From assembly GCA_022432975.1 (NCBI GenBank), contig CM039512.1, forward strand, positions 32,634,545 to 32,698,544: a stretch of 64,000 nt of DNA, written 5' to 3'. The translations under genes were made by a program, and so were the position numbers. Shown here piece by piece: positions 26,820 through 38,683 of the stretch. Within the stretch, counting starts at the first letter, position 1, and the number at the start of each line of letters is the position of its first letter. The DNA comes from Begonia masoniana. Taxonomy: Eukaryota; Streptophyta; Magnoliopsida; Cucurbitales; Begoniaceae. The notes beneath the pieces were generated by a model, which searched no databases, was not told the DNA's origin, and saw only the letters and a list, made by a program, of their open reading frames with translations.

Positions 26820-28173
26820 CTGGTTGCTCCAAAGATGTTTCATCACTTCGTCTCACCAAACGACATGCTCGATTACCTAACCATTAAGGAAAATTTACTT
26901 AGTAACAAACTAAAGGATTCTTAAAAATTCAACTAACTTAAACTAACCCTCACTTTTTAACCTAAACTAACCAACACTCAAACAATCTCACACTTAAACA
27001 CATAAACCCGATTTTTACCCAAAATTGACCATCAAACTTCAAACGGTCATAACTTTCTCGTTTTTCAACTGATTTCGACGTGCCACCCCAATTCGGAAAC
27101 CTCTACACATCTACTATCCATTAAAACACTCAAATTAACCAAATAAACAACTTGGCATATCCGAAATCCAGCAAACAGAATCGGCCACATATTGTGCAAA
27201 AACCGATTTTTCCCAAACTCATTTCAAATTCTTAATCTAACTCCATAAACCACCTAACCCAATTCATTCAACAACCAAATCATCAATTTGGGAAAGAAAA
27301 TTAACATTTAAACTCAATTTTCGGAGGTCACACATAGGGTTTACACAAACCCTACAAAAACTCATCAAAACCCCCACTAAACACTTAAAATCAACCCCTT
27401 AAGGTATAAAACTAAAAACCCCACTAAACTCACCTCAAAATCCCTTGAAAACTCTTGTTGAACTGAAGATTTGGAGGGCTTGAATGGAGCTGCAAGGAAT
27501 CGTGAAAAGCTAGGGGAAGAAGAAGGGTTCTTAATGTTTTTCACCTTCACTTTCTTTTAATTTATAAAAAAAATCTTTTACTTTTTAATTTTCTCCACCC
27601 AAAATCTTAAAATTACAAAGCAAACCCTCCCTTTTCTTCTTCAAATTTTCCAATGTGGCTGCCACTTTCTCTCCCACCTTTTTCATTCAATTATTTTATT
27701 TAAATCTCCCTTTGAATTTTCAACAACACTTTCTATTGGTTGAAATATGCTTTTGACTTTTCAAACAATTTCTCTTTGAATTTTCAACTCTTTCATTTTT
27801 CTCCTTTAATCCAACGTGACATGAAGCCTTTAATTCCCTATTTTCCATTCAATTTTAAAAAATTTCATTTCACCTAATTAACTAACATCCTATTAGTTAG
27901 TTTGTTGTTTTACTTTTCAACCCTTTTTTATTTGAATTGTCAAACATCCTTTCTTCTCTTTAAATTTCTCCTACCCTTCCTCACATAACATTAACCTACC
28001 CTCACTCCTCTAAATCTAATGATCCACACGTTATAGGAATTTTTTGGGTGTAACAACTGTAGCCGACATTTCCTCTCTCGGCGATTCCTTTCCTTCCAGA
28101 GCTCCCTCTCTGCCAGCTATTCTTTCGCCGGCGACCAGTTCTTCAGCCTCCACTTCGACAAGCCACGCTCTAG

Positions 28174-28491
28174 GTAAGACTTAGACAATGTAGTTACTGG
28201 GTAGTTACTTTGAGCTATGTCGTCAGCTAGAACTTGAGGTTTCGGATTCTTCACTAACAGAGTAATGGTAGTAACAATCATGATCTGTGTTTAGTAATGG
28301 CACTTCTGATTCGATTTTGGACATTAGGATAACAGACCATGTAGTTATTAGACTTAATCTGGTTATTTAGGTTCTGGAAGTTTAATATGTACACACTAGG
28401 CGCTCGACTAGGAAGATTTAGAAATATTTAGATACTAGAATGACTTTTAGTTAGGATTTTGATTTAACACTATAATGTGAAATGTTTCTAG
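28174..28491 (+). other. Putative leader intron 1, family A LTR
   Basis: GCTCTAG|GTAAGACTTAG to TGTTTCTAG|GTGAAGAAG. It matches the minus-strand copy at 34955-34621. It leaves a 45-nt exon 2 (28492-28536). Confidence 0.65.
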
Positions 28492-28536
28492 GTGAAGAAG
28501 TTTGAAGAGAAGTGCTCAAGTTGCTAAGGAAACCAG

Positions 28537-29094
28537 GTAAGTAAGTGAGTAAGACTTCCGGCCATTAGGCCCTACATCGCAAGGGTACTAAGTAGAAGTT
28601 GTTTATGATGCTAAAAATACCTGTGCTAACGTCTGGTTGTTTTCGGTGCTCGAGTTGATGTTATTATTCTTTGGTGAATGAATGGCTCGTTCAGTAGTCT
28701 GATGAACTAAGATTACTCATGCTCATGCATCATGAATATTTCTCAAGCATATGAAAATGTTTTAAATGCATGACTTCTCCCATGAACAAGATATGAACAT
28801 GAAACTTATGCAATAAGGATTAAGAGAGGGTTGGGGGCGGTTTGGCGTATGTCACTGTCCAAAAGAAGGACAATGAATACGACCCGCAAGGGACTATGTA
28901 CACTCTCACTGTCAACCCCCTTTTCGGCACAAATCCTCCCCTAATAAATATGATAAAAATGATGAACATGAACAAGAACAAGAACACGAAAAGATCATGA
29001 ACATGTGTTTCTTTAATTTGTGCATTCATGCATACATGTTAGCATTGCACTCCTTACTAAGCATTGGGTTTATAGTTTAAACCTTATGATGTAG
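28537..29094 (+). other. Putative leader intron 2, family A LTR
   Basis: AACCAG|GTAAGTAAG opens it, GCCATTAGGCCCTACATC lies 26 bp in, and TTATGATGTAG|GTGAAG closes it. The two ends pair through CCTACATC and GATGTAGG. A CACTGTC/GACCCGC stretch and an ATGATGAACATGAA stretch inside are single-copy counterparts of arrays elsewhere. Confidence 0.68.
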
Positions 29095-29447
29095 GTGAAG
29101 AACTACCAGGTGAGGATCACAAGTCTAATGAGGATGTTTAAGCCTGGTTGCTGGAAGGTGCTCAGGGTGACAGATTGGTGGCTGGAAAGGCGATTTCAAC
29201 TCCGGGTTACTACTTTTATCATTTTAGTAAGATTATGAATATTGAGGTCTATGTAGGATGCTTTCTTAAAACAATGGATACTGGAACTTGATTGATTGAC
29301 TTCTGAGTTTGAGAACGATCGTGATATGATAGAATGATCTGTTTTATTAGAGTCTCTCGCTACACGTATTCTAGATGAGGTTATGGTCCAACTGTGTATT
29401 AGTTTATTCAGTCATGCTGAAGTTTGTGAAAGTCTGAAAGTTTCCTG

Positions 29448-32400
29448 TCCATCAGATGATGTTTTCCATCGAATAATGTCTTCTATCGGATGATGTCTTC
29501 AATCGGAATGAGGTTTAATGAGTCACGTGATATGCATGTGTCAATCGGCATCGGATGATGTCTTCCATTGGATGATGTCTTCCATCGGATGATGTTTTCC
29601 ATCGGATAATGTCTTCTATCGGATGATGTCTTCTATCGGATGATGTCTTCTATCGGATGATGTTTTCCATCGGATAATGTCTTCTATCGGATGATGTCTT
29701 CCATCGGATGATGTCTTCCATCGGATGATGTCTTCCATCGGATGATGTTTTCCATCGGATAATGTCTTCTATCGGATGATGTCTTCCATCGGATGATGTC
29801 TTCCATCGGATGATGTCTTCCATCGGATGATGTCTTCCATCGGATGATGTCTTCCATCGGATGATGTCTTCCATCGGATGATGTTTTCCATCGGATAATG
29901 TCTTCTATCGGATGATGTCTTCCATCGGATGATGTCTTCCATCGGATGATGTTTTCCATCGGATAATGTCTTCTATCGGATGATGTCTTCCATCGGATGA
30001 TGTTTTCCATCGGATAATGTCTTCTATCGGATGATGTTTTCCATCGGATAATGTCTTCTATCGGATGATGTTTTCCATCGGATAATGTCTTCTATCGGAT
30101 GATGTCTTCCATCGGATGATGTCTTCCATCGGATGATGTTTTCCATCGGATAATGTCTTCTATCGGATGATGTCTTCCATCGGATGATGTTTTCCATCGG
30201 ATAATGTCTTCTATCGGATGATGTCTTCCATCGGATGATGTCTTCCATCGGATGATGTCTTCCATCGGATGATGTCTTCCATCGGATGATGTTTTCCATC
30301 GGATAATGTCTTCTATCGGATGATGTCTTCCATCGGATGATGTTTTCCATCGGATAATGTCTTCTATCGGATGATGTCTTCCATCGGATGATGTTTTCCA
30401 TCGGATAATGTCTTCTATCGGATGATGTCTTCCATCGGATGATGTTTTCCATCGGATAATGTCTTCTATCGGATGATGTCTTCCATCGGATGATGTCTTC
30501 CATCGGATGATGTTTTCCATCGGATAATGTCTTCTATCGGATGATGTCTTCCATCGGATGATGTCTTCCATCGGATGATGTTTTCCATCGGATAATGTCT
30601 TCTATCGGATGATGTCTTCCATCGGATGATGTCTTCCATCGGATGATGTTTTCCATCGGATAATGTCTTCTATCGGATGATGTCTTCCATCGGATGATGT
30701 TTTCCATCGGATAATGTCTTCTATCGGATGATGTCTTCCATCGGATGATGTCTTCCATCGGATGATGTCTTCCATCGGATGATGTCTTCCATCGGATGAT
30801 GTTTTCCATCGGATAATGTCTTCTATCGGATGATGTCTTCCATCGGATGATGTTTTCCATCGGATAATGTCTTCTATCGGATGATGTCTTCCATCGGATG
30901 ATGTTTTCCATCGGATAATGTCTTCTATCGGATGATGTTTTCCATCGGATAATGTCTTCTATCGGATGATGTCTTCCATCGGATGATGTTTTCCATCGGA
31001 TAATGTCTTCTATCGGATGATGTCTTCCATCGGATGATGTTTTCCATCGGATAATGTCTTCTATCGGATGATGTCTTCCATCGGATGATGTTTTCCATCG
31101 GATAATGTCTTCTATCGGATGATGTTTTCCATCGGATAATGTCTTCTATCGGATGATGTCTTCCATCGGATGATGTTTTCCATCGGATAATGTCTTCTAT
31201 CGGATGATGTCTTCCATCGGATGATGTTTTCCATCGGATAATGTCTTCTATCGGATGATGTCTTCCATCGGATGATGTTTTCCATCGGATAATGTCTTCT
31301 ATCGGATGATGTCTTCCATCGGATGATGTTTTCCATCGGATAATGTCTTCTATCGGATGATGTCTTCCATCGGATGATGTCTTCCATCGGATGATGTCTT
31401 CCATCGGATGATGTTTTCCATCGGATAATGTCTTCTATCGGATGATGTCTTCCATCGGATGATGTCTTCCATCGGATGATGTCTTCCATCGGATGATGTT
31501 TTCCATCGGATAATGTCTTCTATCGGATGATGTCTTCCATCGGATGATGTTTTCCATCGGATAATGTCTTCTATCGGATGATGTCTTCCATCGGATGATG
31601 TTTTCCATCGGATAATGTCTTCTATCGGATGATGTCTTCCATCGGATGATGTTTTCCATCGGATAATGTCTTCTATCGGATGATGTCTTCCATCGGATGA
31701 TGTCTTCCATCGGATGATGTTTTCCATCGGATAATGTCTTCTATCGGATGATGTCTTCCATCGGATGATGTCTTCCATCGGATGATGTCTTCCATCGGAT
31801 GATGTTTTCCATCGGATAATGTCTTCTATCGGATGATGTCTTCCATCGGATGATGTCTTCCATCGGATGATGTCTTCCATCGGATGATGTCTTCCATCGG
31901 ATGATGTCTTCCATCGGATGATGTCTTCCATCGGATGATGTTTTCCATCGGATAATGTCTTCTATCGGATGATGTTTTCCATCGGATAATGTCTTCTATC
32001 GGATGATGTCTTCCATCGGATGATGTCTTCCATCGGATGATGTTTTCCATCGGATAATGTCTTCTATCGGATGATGTCTTCCATCGGATGATGTCTTCCA
32101 TCGGATGATGTCTTCCATCGGATGATGTTTTCCATCGGATAATGTCTTCTATCGGATGATGTCTTCCATCGGATGATGTTTTCCATCGGATAATGTCTTC
32201 TATCGGATGATGTCTTCCATCGGATGATGTCTTCCATCGGATGATGTTTTCCATCGGATAATGTCTTCTATCGGATGATGTCTTCCATCGGATGATGTCT
32301 TCCATCGGATGATGTCTTCCATCGGATGATGTCTTCCATCGGATGATGTCTTCCATCGGATGATGTTTTCCATCGGATAATGTCTTCTATCGGATGATGT

Positions 32401-32570
32401 CTTCCATCGGATGATGTCTTCCATCGGATGATGTTTTCCATCGGATAATGTCTTCTATCGGATGATGTCTTCCATCGGATGATGTCTTCCATCGGATGAT
32501 GTCTTCCATCGGATGATGTCTTCCATCGGATGATGTCTTCCATCGGATGATGTTTTCCATCGGATAATGG
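29448..32570. repeat. 17-bp tandem array (about 180 units) with higher-order pattern
   Basis: There are three unit types: A (TCTTCCATCGGATGATG), B (TTTTCCATCGGATAATG) and C (TCTTCTATCGGATGATG). B is almost always followed by C, then 0 to 6 A units, so the effective unit is a variable block of 34 bp plus 17 bp per A. It lies downstream of intron 2 in the LTR. Minus-strand open frames here are by-products. Confidence 0.97.
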
Positions 32571-32572
32571 AC

Positions 32573-32909
32573 GTGGACGACTGTTTTACAGAAGAGAATG
32601 ACAACTGTTTTACTGAAGGCGTGGACGACTAACACTTAGCCAAATACTTAAAAACTCGAAAGACAGAAACTAAAAGGCATAAAAACAGAAGGCGTGGACG
32701 ACTATTTTCAAGGCAACGTGGACGTTTAAAATAACAGGCAGACCTTGGACTTTTAAAATAACAAACAGACTCTCGGCGACGTTATCTTGGACGATAACCT
32801 TGGACGATAACACATAGCCAAATAAAAGACAGAAGACCGAAGGCAAAATAGACAACCAAAACTGGAGGTAGAATGGATGACTAATTTACATAACAACATG
32901 GACGACTGT
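32573..32909 (-). mobile_element. Family D 5' LTR, continuation
   Basis: It carries the TGGACGTTTAAAATA and GTGGACGACT motifs of the 21354-21895 segment. The far end of this LTR was cut off by the family A element starting at 32910. Confidence 0.6.
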
Positions 32910-33139
32910 TGTAACGACCCCATTAGGGCCGAGACTGATTCTTAATTTTTGTAAATCATTTACACTAAGTTTACTCTCTATATATTTTTTTTTAACAGTA
33001 CTCAAGGACAATGCCATATCTGACAAAACTGAACCCTTCAAAAACTCGGATCCCTAATAAGACTATCGACACAGTCAGTCACAGAGTCGATCAACATGAC
33101 TCAGAGATCGGTTCCATAACGTGTTCGGGCAGAAGGAAA

Positions 33140-33665
33140 GTGCCCTCAGACCACTCGACTTCATCGTTCGCGGGCTGCATGGATTTACAGACATCTACCG
33201 ATAGGAACACATCCCCCGAATGTCACGTGCACTCCGCGTGACTCAATAGACGTCGCCTAGTAGAAGACATCATCCGATGGACACGAGCGTTTCATGTGAC
33301 TCATGGACATCGCCCGGTAGAAGACCTCTACCGATTACTAAACGACAAAGCATAAATTACCCACATCATCCGATCACAAGACGACAAGACTTATTACTCA
33401 CTTCTACCGATAGCGAAAAAAATCTACATCTACCGATTTACATGTGAATCACACGTGACATATTAAGCATCATCCGATAGAAGACCTTTACTGGTGAATA
33501 AGAAATTCTTAGCATCTGCCGATCGTAATAATCAGCATCTGCCGATTGACATGTGCATCACACGTGACATATAAGCATCATCCAATAGAAGACCTCTACC
33601 GGTGAATAAGAAATTCCTAGCATCTGCCGATAGTAATAATCAGCATCTACCGAAGACAACAGCTA
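33140..33665. repeat. Degenerate 17-bp-like repeats in the family A LTR
   Basis: Scattered CATCTACCGAT, CATCATCCGAT, CATCTGCCGAT and TCACGTGAC elements at irregular spacing. They are the complement of the GATGATGTC/TCGGTAGATG units of the large arrays. A parallel copy lies at 40170-40530. Confidence 0.7.
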
Positions 33666-34028
33666 CGAAATGAGACATCCTGACTGTCATAGACTTCAAC
33701 TTGACTAAAATAAGATTGCACATGTATAAATCATAGACTCATCCAGAATAACGTGTAGCGGAAGACTTAAATAAAACATAAATCATTCTATCTCCTTATG
33801 ATCATTCTTAAACTTAGAAATCTAGTCAGACAAATCTTAAAATCCATTGTGTTAAGAAAATCCCTTCCTACTTAATTTCAATATGTATAATTCTTACTAA
33901 CATCATAAGAGCAGTAACTAGGGGTCATAATCGCCTTCCAGCCACTCACTGTCAGAATGAGCTCTATCCAGCAACCAGTCTTAGACATCCTCACTGAATT
34001 TGGAATCCTCACCTGGTAGTTCTTCACC

Positions 34029-34572
34029 TACATCACAAGGTTTAAACTATAAGCCTAATGCTTAGTAAGAAGTACAACGCTAACATGTATGCAGGAATGC
34101 ACAGTTTAAGGAAAACACATGTTCATGATCTTTTCTTGTTCTTGTTCATCGTTTACATCACGTTCTTGTTCATCATTTACATCATGTGGATTAAAGGAGG
34201 ATTTGTGCCGAAAAAGGGGTTGACAGTGAGAGTGTACATAGTCCCTTGCGGGCCGTATTCAAGGTCCTCCTTTTGGACAGTGACATACGCCAAACCGCCC
34301 CCAACCCTCTCTTGATCGTGAAGGAAAAACATGCACTTAAAACATTTACATATGCTTGAAAAGGAAATAATCATGAAGCATGAGTATGAATACACTTATT
34401 TCATCAGACAAAAGGACAGATCATTCATTCATCAGAAGATCATACTATCAACTCGAGTATCATAACCAAACAAACAATAGCACAGATAACCTTTAAACGT
34501 TATAGACAACTTCTACTTAGTACCCTTGTGATGTAGGGCCTTAATGGCATAGAATCTTACTCACTCACTTAC
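34029..34572 (-). other. Putative leader intron 2 with perfect 14-bp terminal pairing
   Basis: Minus strand: AACCAG|GTAAGTGAG to TTGTGATGTAG|GTGAAG, 544 bp. Plus 34524-34537 (CCTTGTGATGTAGG) and plus 34028-34041 (CCTACATCACAAGG) are perfect reverse complements, so the RNA can close the intron with a 14-bp stem. Single-copy arrays and the GGCCTTAATGGC box lie within. Confidence 0.7.
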
Positions 34573-34620
34573 CTGGTTTCCCTTAGCAACTTGAACACTT
34601 CACCTCGGATTTTTCTTCAC

Positions 34621-34955
34621 CTAAAATATTTCACATCACAGAGTTAAAACAAAATCCTAAAAGTTCTAACCAAAAGTCATCCTAGAATCTAACGTACATG
34701 TATTTCTAAGTTCTTTAGTTAAACACCTTATGTACGTAGATCAAGTTTCCAGAACCTAAAATGCCCAGATTCAACCTAGCAACTAAACACAGTCGGTTAT
34801 CTTAATGTCCAGAATCGAATCGAAAATGCCATTACTAAACGCAGATTATAAATGTTACTACAATAACTCTGCCATTGAAGAATCCAAAACTTCAAGTTCT
34901 AGCTGAAAACAGAGCTCTAAGTAACTAACCAGCAGCTACAATATCTAAGCCTTAC
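34621..34955 (-). other. Putative leader intron 1, family A 3' LTR
   Basis: Minus strand: GCTCTAG|GTAAGGC to TATTTTAG|GTGAAG, 335 bp. It leaves a 48-nt exon 2 (34573-34620). Confidence 0.65.
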
Positions 34956-35311
34956 CTAGAGCGTGGATTGTCGGGGTGGAGACTGAAGAATTGGTCGCCA
35001 ACGAAGGAGTCGTTGGCAAAGAGAAGGAGAGCTCTGGAGGATGAGAAATCGCAGAAGGAAAGTGTCGGCTACAGTGGGGGTTTTAGTGAGGTTTAAGGAT
35101 TCCATTTTCTATTTATATCGATTGAAATCTATCTTATTTACAATTTTGCCATCACACAAATAAAATCAATTAAGCTTTGGCATTTAAATTCAAAATTATA
35201 AAGGTTAATGGTGGAGGTGACAGTTAAAGCTGTTAAGAAAATACATGGCCGAACATTGTCGGGTGTTACATCCACCCCTCCTTAAACAAAATTTTCGTCC
35301 TCGAAAATTGA

Positions 35312-38300
35312 TCAAGCAAAGAGCTCAGGATATTTGGCCAACATGTCCTGCTGTCGCTCCCACGTGGCTTCTTCAATGCCATGATTCATCCATAAGACTT
35401 TCACTAGTGGAATTTCTTTATTCTGCAGAGTCTTAACTGCAGATTCTAATATTTGCACTGGTTTCTCTTCATACACCAATGTCGGCTCAATATCAATCTC
35501 TGTTGGCTTAACAACCTGCGTCGGATCACGTATGCATTTCCTTAGCATAGACACGTGAAAAACATTGTGAGTCTTTTCCAATGATGGAGGCAATTGCAAT
35601 TTATAAGCTGTATTACCGATCCTTGCCAAGATAGGGAATGGTCCAATGAATTGTGGATTAAGCTTTCCCTTCTTGCCAAATCTTAAAACTCCCTTAAATG
35701 GTGAAACCTTTTAGAAGACCTCATCTCCGACAGCAAACTCAAGATCCCTCCTTCTTTGGTCTGCATAGCTCTTCTGTCGGCTTTGTGCAGTCATCATTCT
35801 TTTCCTAATAATGGTAATCTTGTCTAACATCTGCTGCAAAATTTCGGGGCCTAGGAGTTGTGCTTCGCCAACTTCATTCCAATATAAGGGTGATCTGCAT
35901 TTCCTGCCAAACAGTGCTTCGTATAGTGCCATACCAATGGTGGATTGGTAACTATTGTTGTAGGAGAATTCATCCAAGGGCAGGTATCAACTCCAAGATG
36001 TCTGGAAATCTAGCACACACGCCCTCAACATGTCCTTGAGTGTTTGAATTGTCTGTTCAGATTGGCCATCTGTCTGAGGATGAAATGCAGAGCTGAAGGA
36101 TAACTTTGTACCAAGCGTGCCTTGAAGACCTTGCCAAAACCTTGAGGTGAACCTGGGATCACGATCTGAGACAATGGATATCGGAATCCCATGCAATCTG
36201 ATAATTTCCTGAACATACAGATTAGCAAGCTGGTCCATCGTGTACGTTGTCTTTACAGGTAGGAAGTGAGCTGATTTCGTCATTCTGTCAATTACAACCC
36301 AAATACTATCATGACCATTAGTTGTCTTAGGTAATCTCACAACAAAGTCCATGGAAATGTTTTCCCACTTCCATTTGGGAATCAGTAAAGGTTGAAGGGT
36401 ACCACCTAGACGTTGGTGTTCTGCCTTAACTTGCTGGCATATCAAACACGACTTTACATACTTGGCAACATCCCTCTTCAAATTCGGCCACCAATAGAGT
36501 AACTTCAAGTCCCGATACATCTTGGTGCTGTCAGGATGTACAGAAAAGGTAGACGAGTGCGCCTCGGCCAAGATCAACTTATGTAATTCCTCATCTCTTG
36601 GAATGTACCACCGATTCCTAAATTTCAAAATACCATCCTTGGAAAGGCTGAACTCTGAGGAGGCGTCCTTCAACTTACTCATCATGCTCATATTTTCCTT
36701 TGATTCCTTTTGTTGTGCCTCCTTAATCCTATCCAAGATAGTTGGTTGAATGGTTACTTCTGCAAGTAGTTCCGACAGCTCAGAAACTAATTCCAATTCA
36801 AATTTCTGAACTTTCGTCCTCAATGGTACAAACATGGTTGACACCACAGGTTGCATCATCGTTGACATCCTGCTTAATGCATCGGCTACAGCATTAGCCT
36901 TACCCGGGTGATACTTAATTTCAAAGTCGTAATCCTTAACAAACTCTAACCAACGTCTTGGTCTCATGTTCAACTCCTTTTGAGTAAAAAAGTACTTCAG
37001 GCTTTTATGGTCAGAAAACACTTCACACTGCTGACCATACAAATAGTGTATCCAAATCTTTAATGCAAAAATAACTGCGGCTAATTCCAAATCATGAGTG
37101 GGGTAATTCTGTTCATAACTCTTCAGTTGCCTGGAGGCATACGCCACAACCTTGCCTTCTTGCATCAAGACACACCCCAGACCAACTTTGGATGCATCAC
37201 AATAAACACTGAACTTCTCTTCTTCAGTTGGGAGTGTCAAAAGAGGTGCTGTCGTCAACTTCAATTTTAGTGTCTGAAAACTATCTTCACAAGCTTTAGT
37301 CCAAGAGTATTTGGTATCCTTCTTTGTTAAACTAGTTAAAGGTTTAGCTATCATAGAAAATCCATTAATAAACTTTCTATAATAACCTGCCAGACCAAGG
37401 AAACTACAGACTTCACTGACGTTCCTCGGTTGGGGCCAATCTTTTACTGCCTGAATTTTGGTTGGATCTACAGATATGCCCTCAGCAGAAATGACATGGC
37501 CTAGAAAGTTGACCTTACCCAACCAGAACTCACATTTGGACAACTTGGCATAGAGTTGCTGCTGTTTTAATGTCGTCAAAACTACTCTTAAGTGTTTTTC
37601 ATGGTCAGCTTTGGTCCGTGAATAATTTAGGATATCATCTATAAATACAATCACAAACTTGTCCAAATACTCATGTAACACACGGTTCATCAAGTCCATA
37701 AAAGCTGCAGGTGCAATCGTCAATCCAAACGACATCACAAGAAATTCATAGTGTCCATATTGGGTTCTGAATGTTGTCTTTGGTACATCACTCTCCTTAA
37801 CCTTCAGTTGGTAATAACCCGAACGTAAGTCAATTTTTGAAAATACCTTAGCTCCTTGTAGTTGGTCAAACAAGTCGTCAATTCGGGGTAAGGGATATTT
37901 ATTTTTGATCGTTAACTTGTTCAGTTCTCTGTAATCTATGCACATTCTAAGAGAACCGTCTTTCTTCTTAACAAATAGAACAGATGCACCCCAGGGAGAA
38001 CAACTAGGGCGTATAAATCCCTTGTCAATGAGTTTCTGGAGTTAGACTTTTAACTCCTTCAGCTTAACAGGTGTCATGCGGTAAGAGTTCTTAGACACAG
38101 GTGATGCCTTGGGATATGTATCGATTACAAACTCAATTTCTCTATCAGGTGGTAACCCGGGCAAGTCATTCAAAAATGCTTCTGGAAACTCTCAGACTAT
38201 AGGAATATTTTGAAGTTCTATCTTATTTTTCACCCGAACATCAATTATGCTAGCTAGAAAACTCTCACAACCACCTCTCAGTAGCCGTTGAGTTTCTAGT

Positions 38301-38683
38301 GAGGATATAATTGATATATTACTTATTTTTAGAATAGCTTGGAAGGAATACCGATCTCCGTTCGGGGGTCGGAACTCAACCAATCCAGACCTACAACTTA
38401 TCGTGGCATAATGTCTGAATAGCCAATCCATTCCTAATATGACTTCATATCCCTTCATATCAATTATGATTAGCTCTACATATAACTTCTTTTCTCTTAA
38501 AGATACAATATCACCTTTCACTATCTGTTCTGAATGTAAGGACTTCCCTGAAGGTAACATAACACTATTTGACCTCTCGGCTGGCAAGAGTTCTAACCTA
38601 TGCTTACATACAAACAAGGTTGATACAAACGAGTGTGTGGCGCCCGTATCTATAAGTGTATAAGCAGAAACACCACAGATCAT
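35312..38683 (-). pseudogene. Family A pol: protease, RT, RNase H, integrase, chromodomain-like tail
   Basis: One frame throughout. The protease active site is TLIDTGATHSFVS (about 38650), then KGYEVILGMDWL. RT includes [22 protein letters not shown] and the catalytic FIDD near 37640. RNase H begins around [14 protein letters not shown]. Integrase has the HHCC finger ([10 protein letters not shown], then CLICQQVK), catalytic Asp in ISMDF and VSDRDPRF, and Glu in [10 protein letters not shown]. The tail ends PLVKVLWMNHGIEEATWERQQ, typical of Tekay chromoviruses. Stops lie at 38192 (TGA), about 38044 (TAA), 35987 (TGA) and 35711 (TAA); without them it would be continuous with gag. The domains are well kept, so it died fairly recently. 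Confidence 0.92.

Larger units (their letters stand above)
22110..28055 (-). mobile_element. Family B solo LTR (5.95 kb) with 82-bp array
   Basis: The termini are TGTAACGCCCCC and GGGTGTAACA, flanked by ACTGT, with no internal region. Sense is minus. The region 26830-28050 is the AT-rich U3 and first leader part. Donor CCAG|GTAAGTAATGG is at 26819, the CCTTCGGGCCTACACCACAG box follows, and the acceptor TTGTGTAG|ATGACG is at 22674. The 3.8-kb array lies wholly inside this predicted intron. At nearly 6 kb it is unusually long for a solo LTR. Confidence 0.93.
21896..32572 (+). mobile_element. Family A LTR (plus), split by the family B solo LTR
   Basis: It starts TGTAACACCCGACAATTTCGG, as does the family A element at 35270 read on minus. 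After the nested 22110-28055 LTR it continues CTGTAGCCGACATTTCC, then has two clear leader introns (28174-28491 and 28537-29094). A 3.1-kb 17-bp array starts at 29448 and runs to the end. The usual LTR terminus (GGGGTCGTTACA) is absent, yet GTGGA sits at both 21891-21895 and 32573-32577 and the flanks read continuously as one family D sequence. Confidence 0.8.
32910..35270 (-). repeat. Family A 3' LTR (2.36 kb)
   Basis: TGTAACGACCCC to GGGTGTTACA. Read on minus, U3 carries a CTGTAGCCGACAC leader near 35065, intron 1 is 34955-34621, exon 2 is 34620-34573 and intron 2 is 34572-34029. The zone after intron 2 (about 33140-33660) holds diverged CATCTACCGAT and CATCATCCGAT repeats, an un-homogenised version of the 17-bp array of the 21896 LTR. 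Confidence 0.92.

Noticed and set aside
29650..32635. Many minus-strand frames rich in MEDIIRWKTSSD
   Set aside because: Translations of the 17-bp array; 51-bp periodic frames with no start context or flanking gene.
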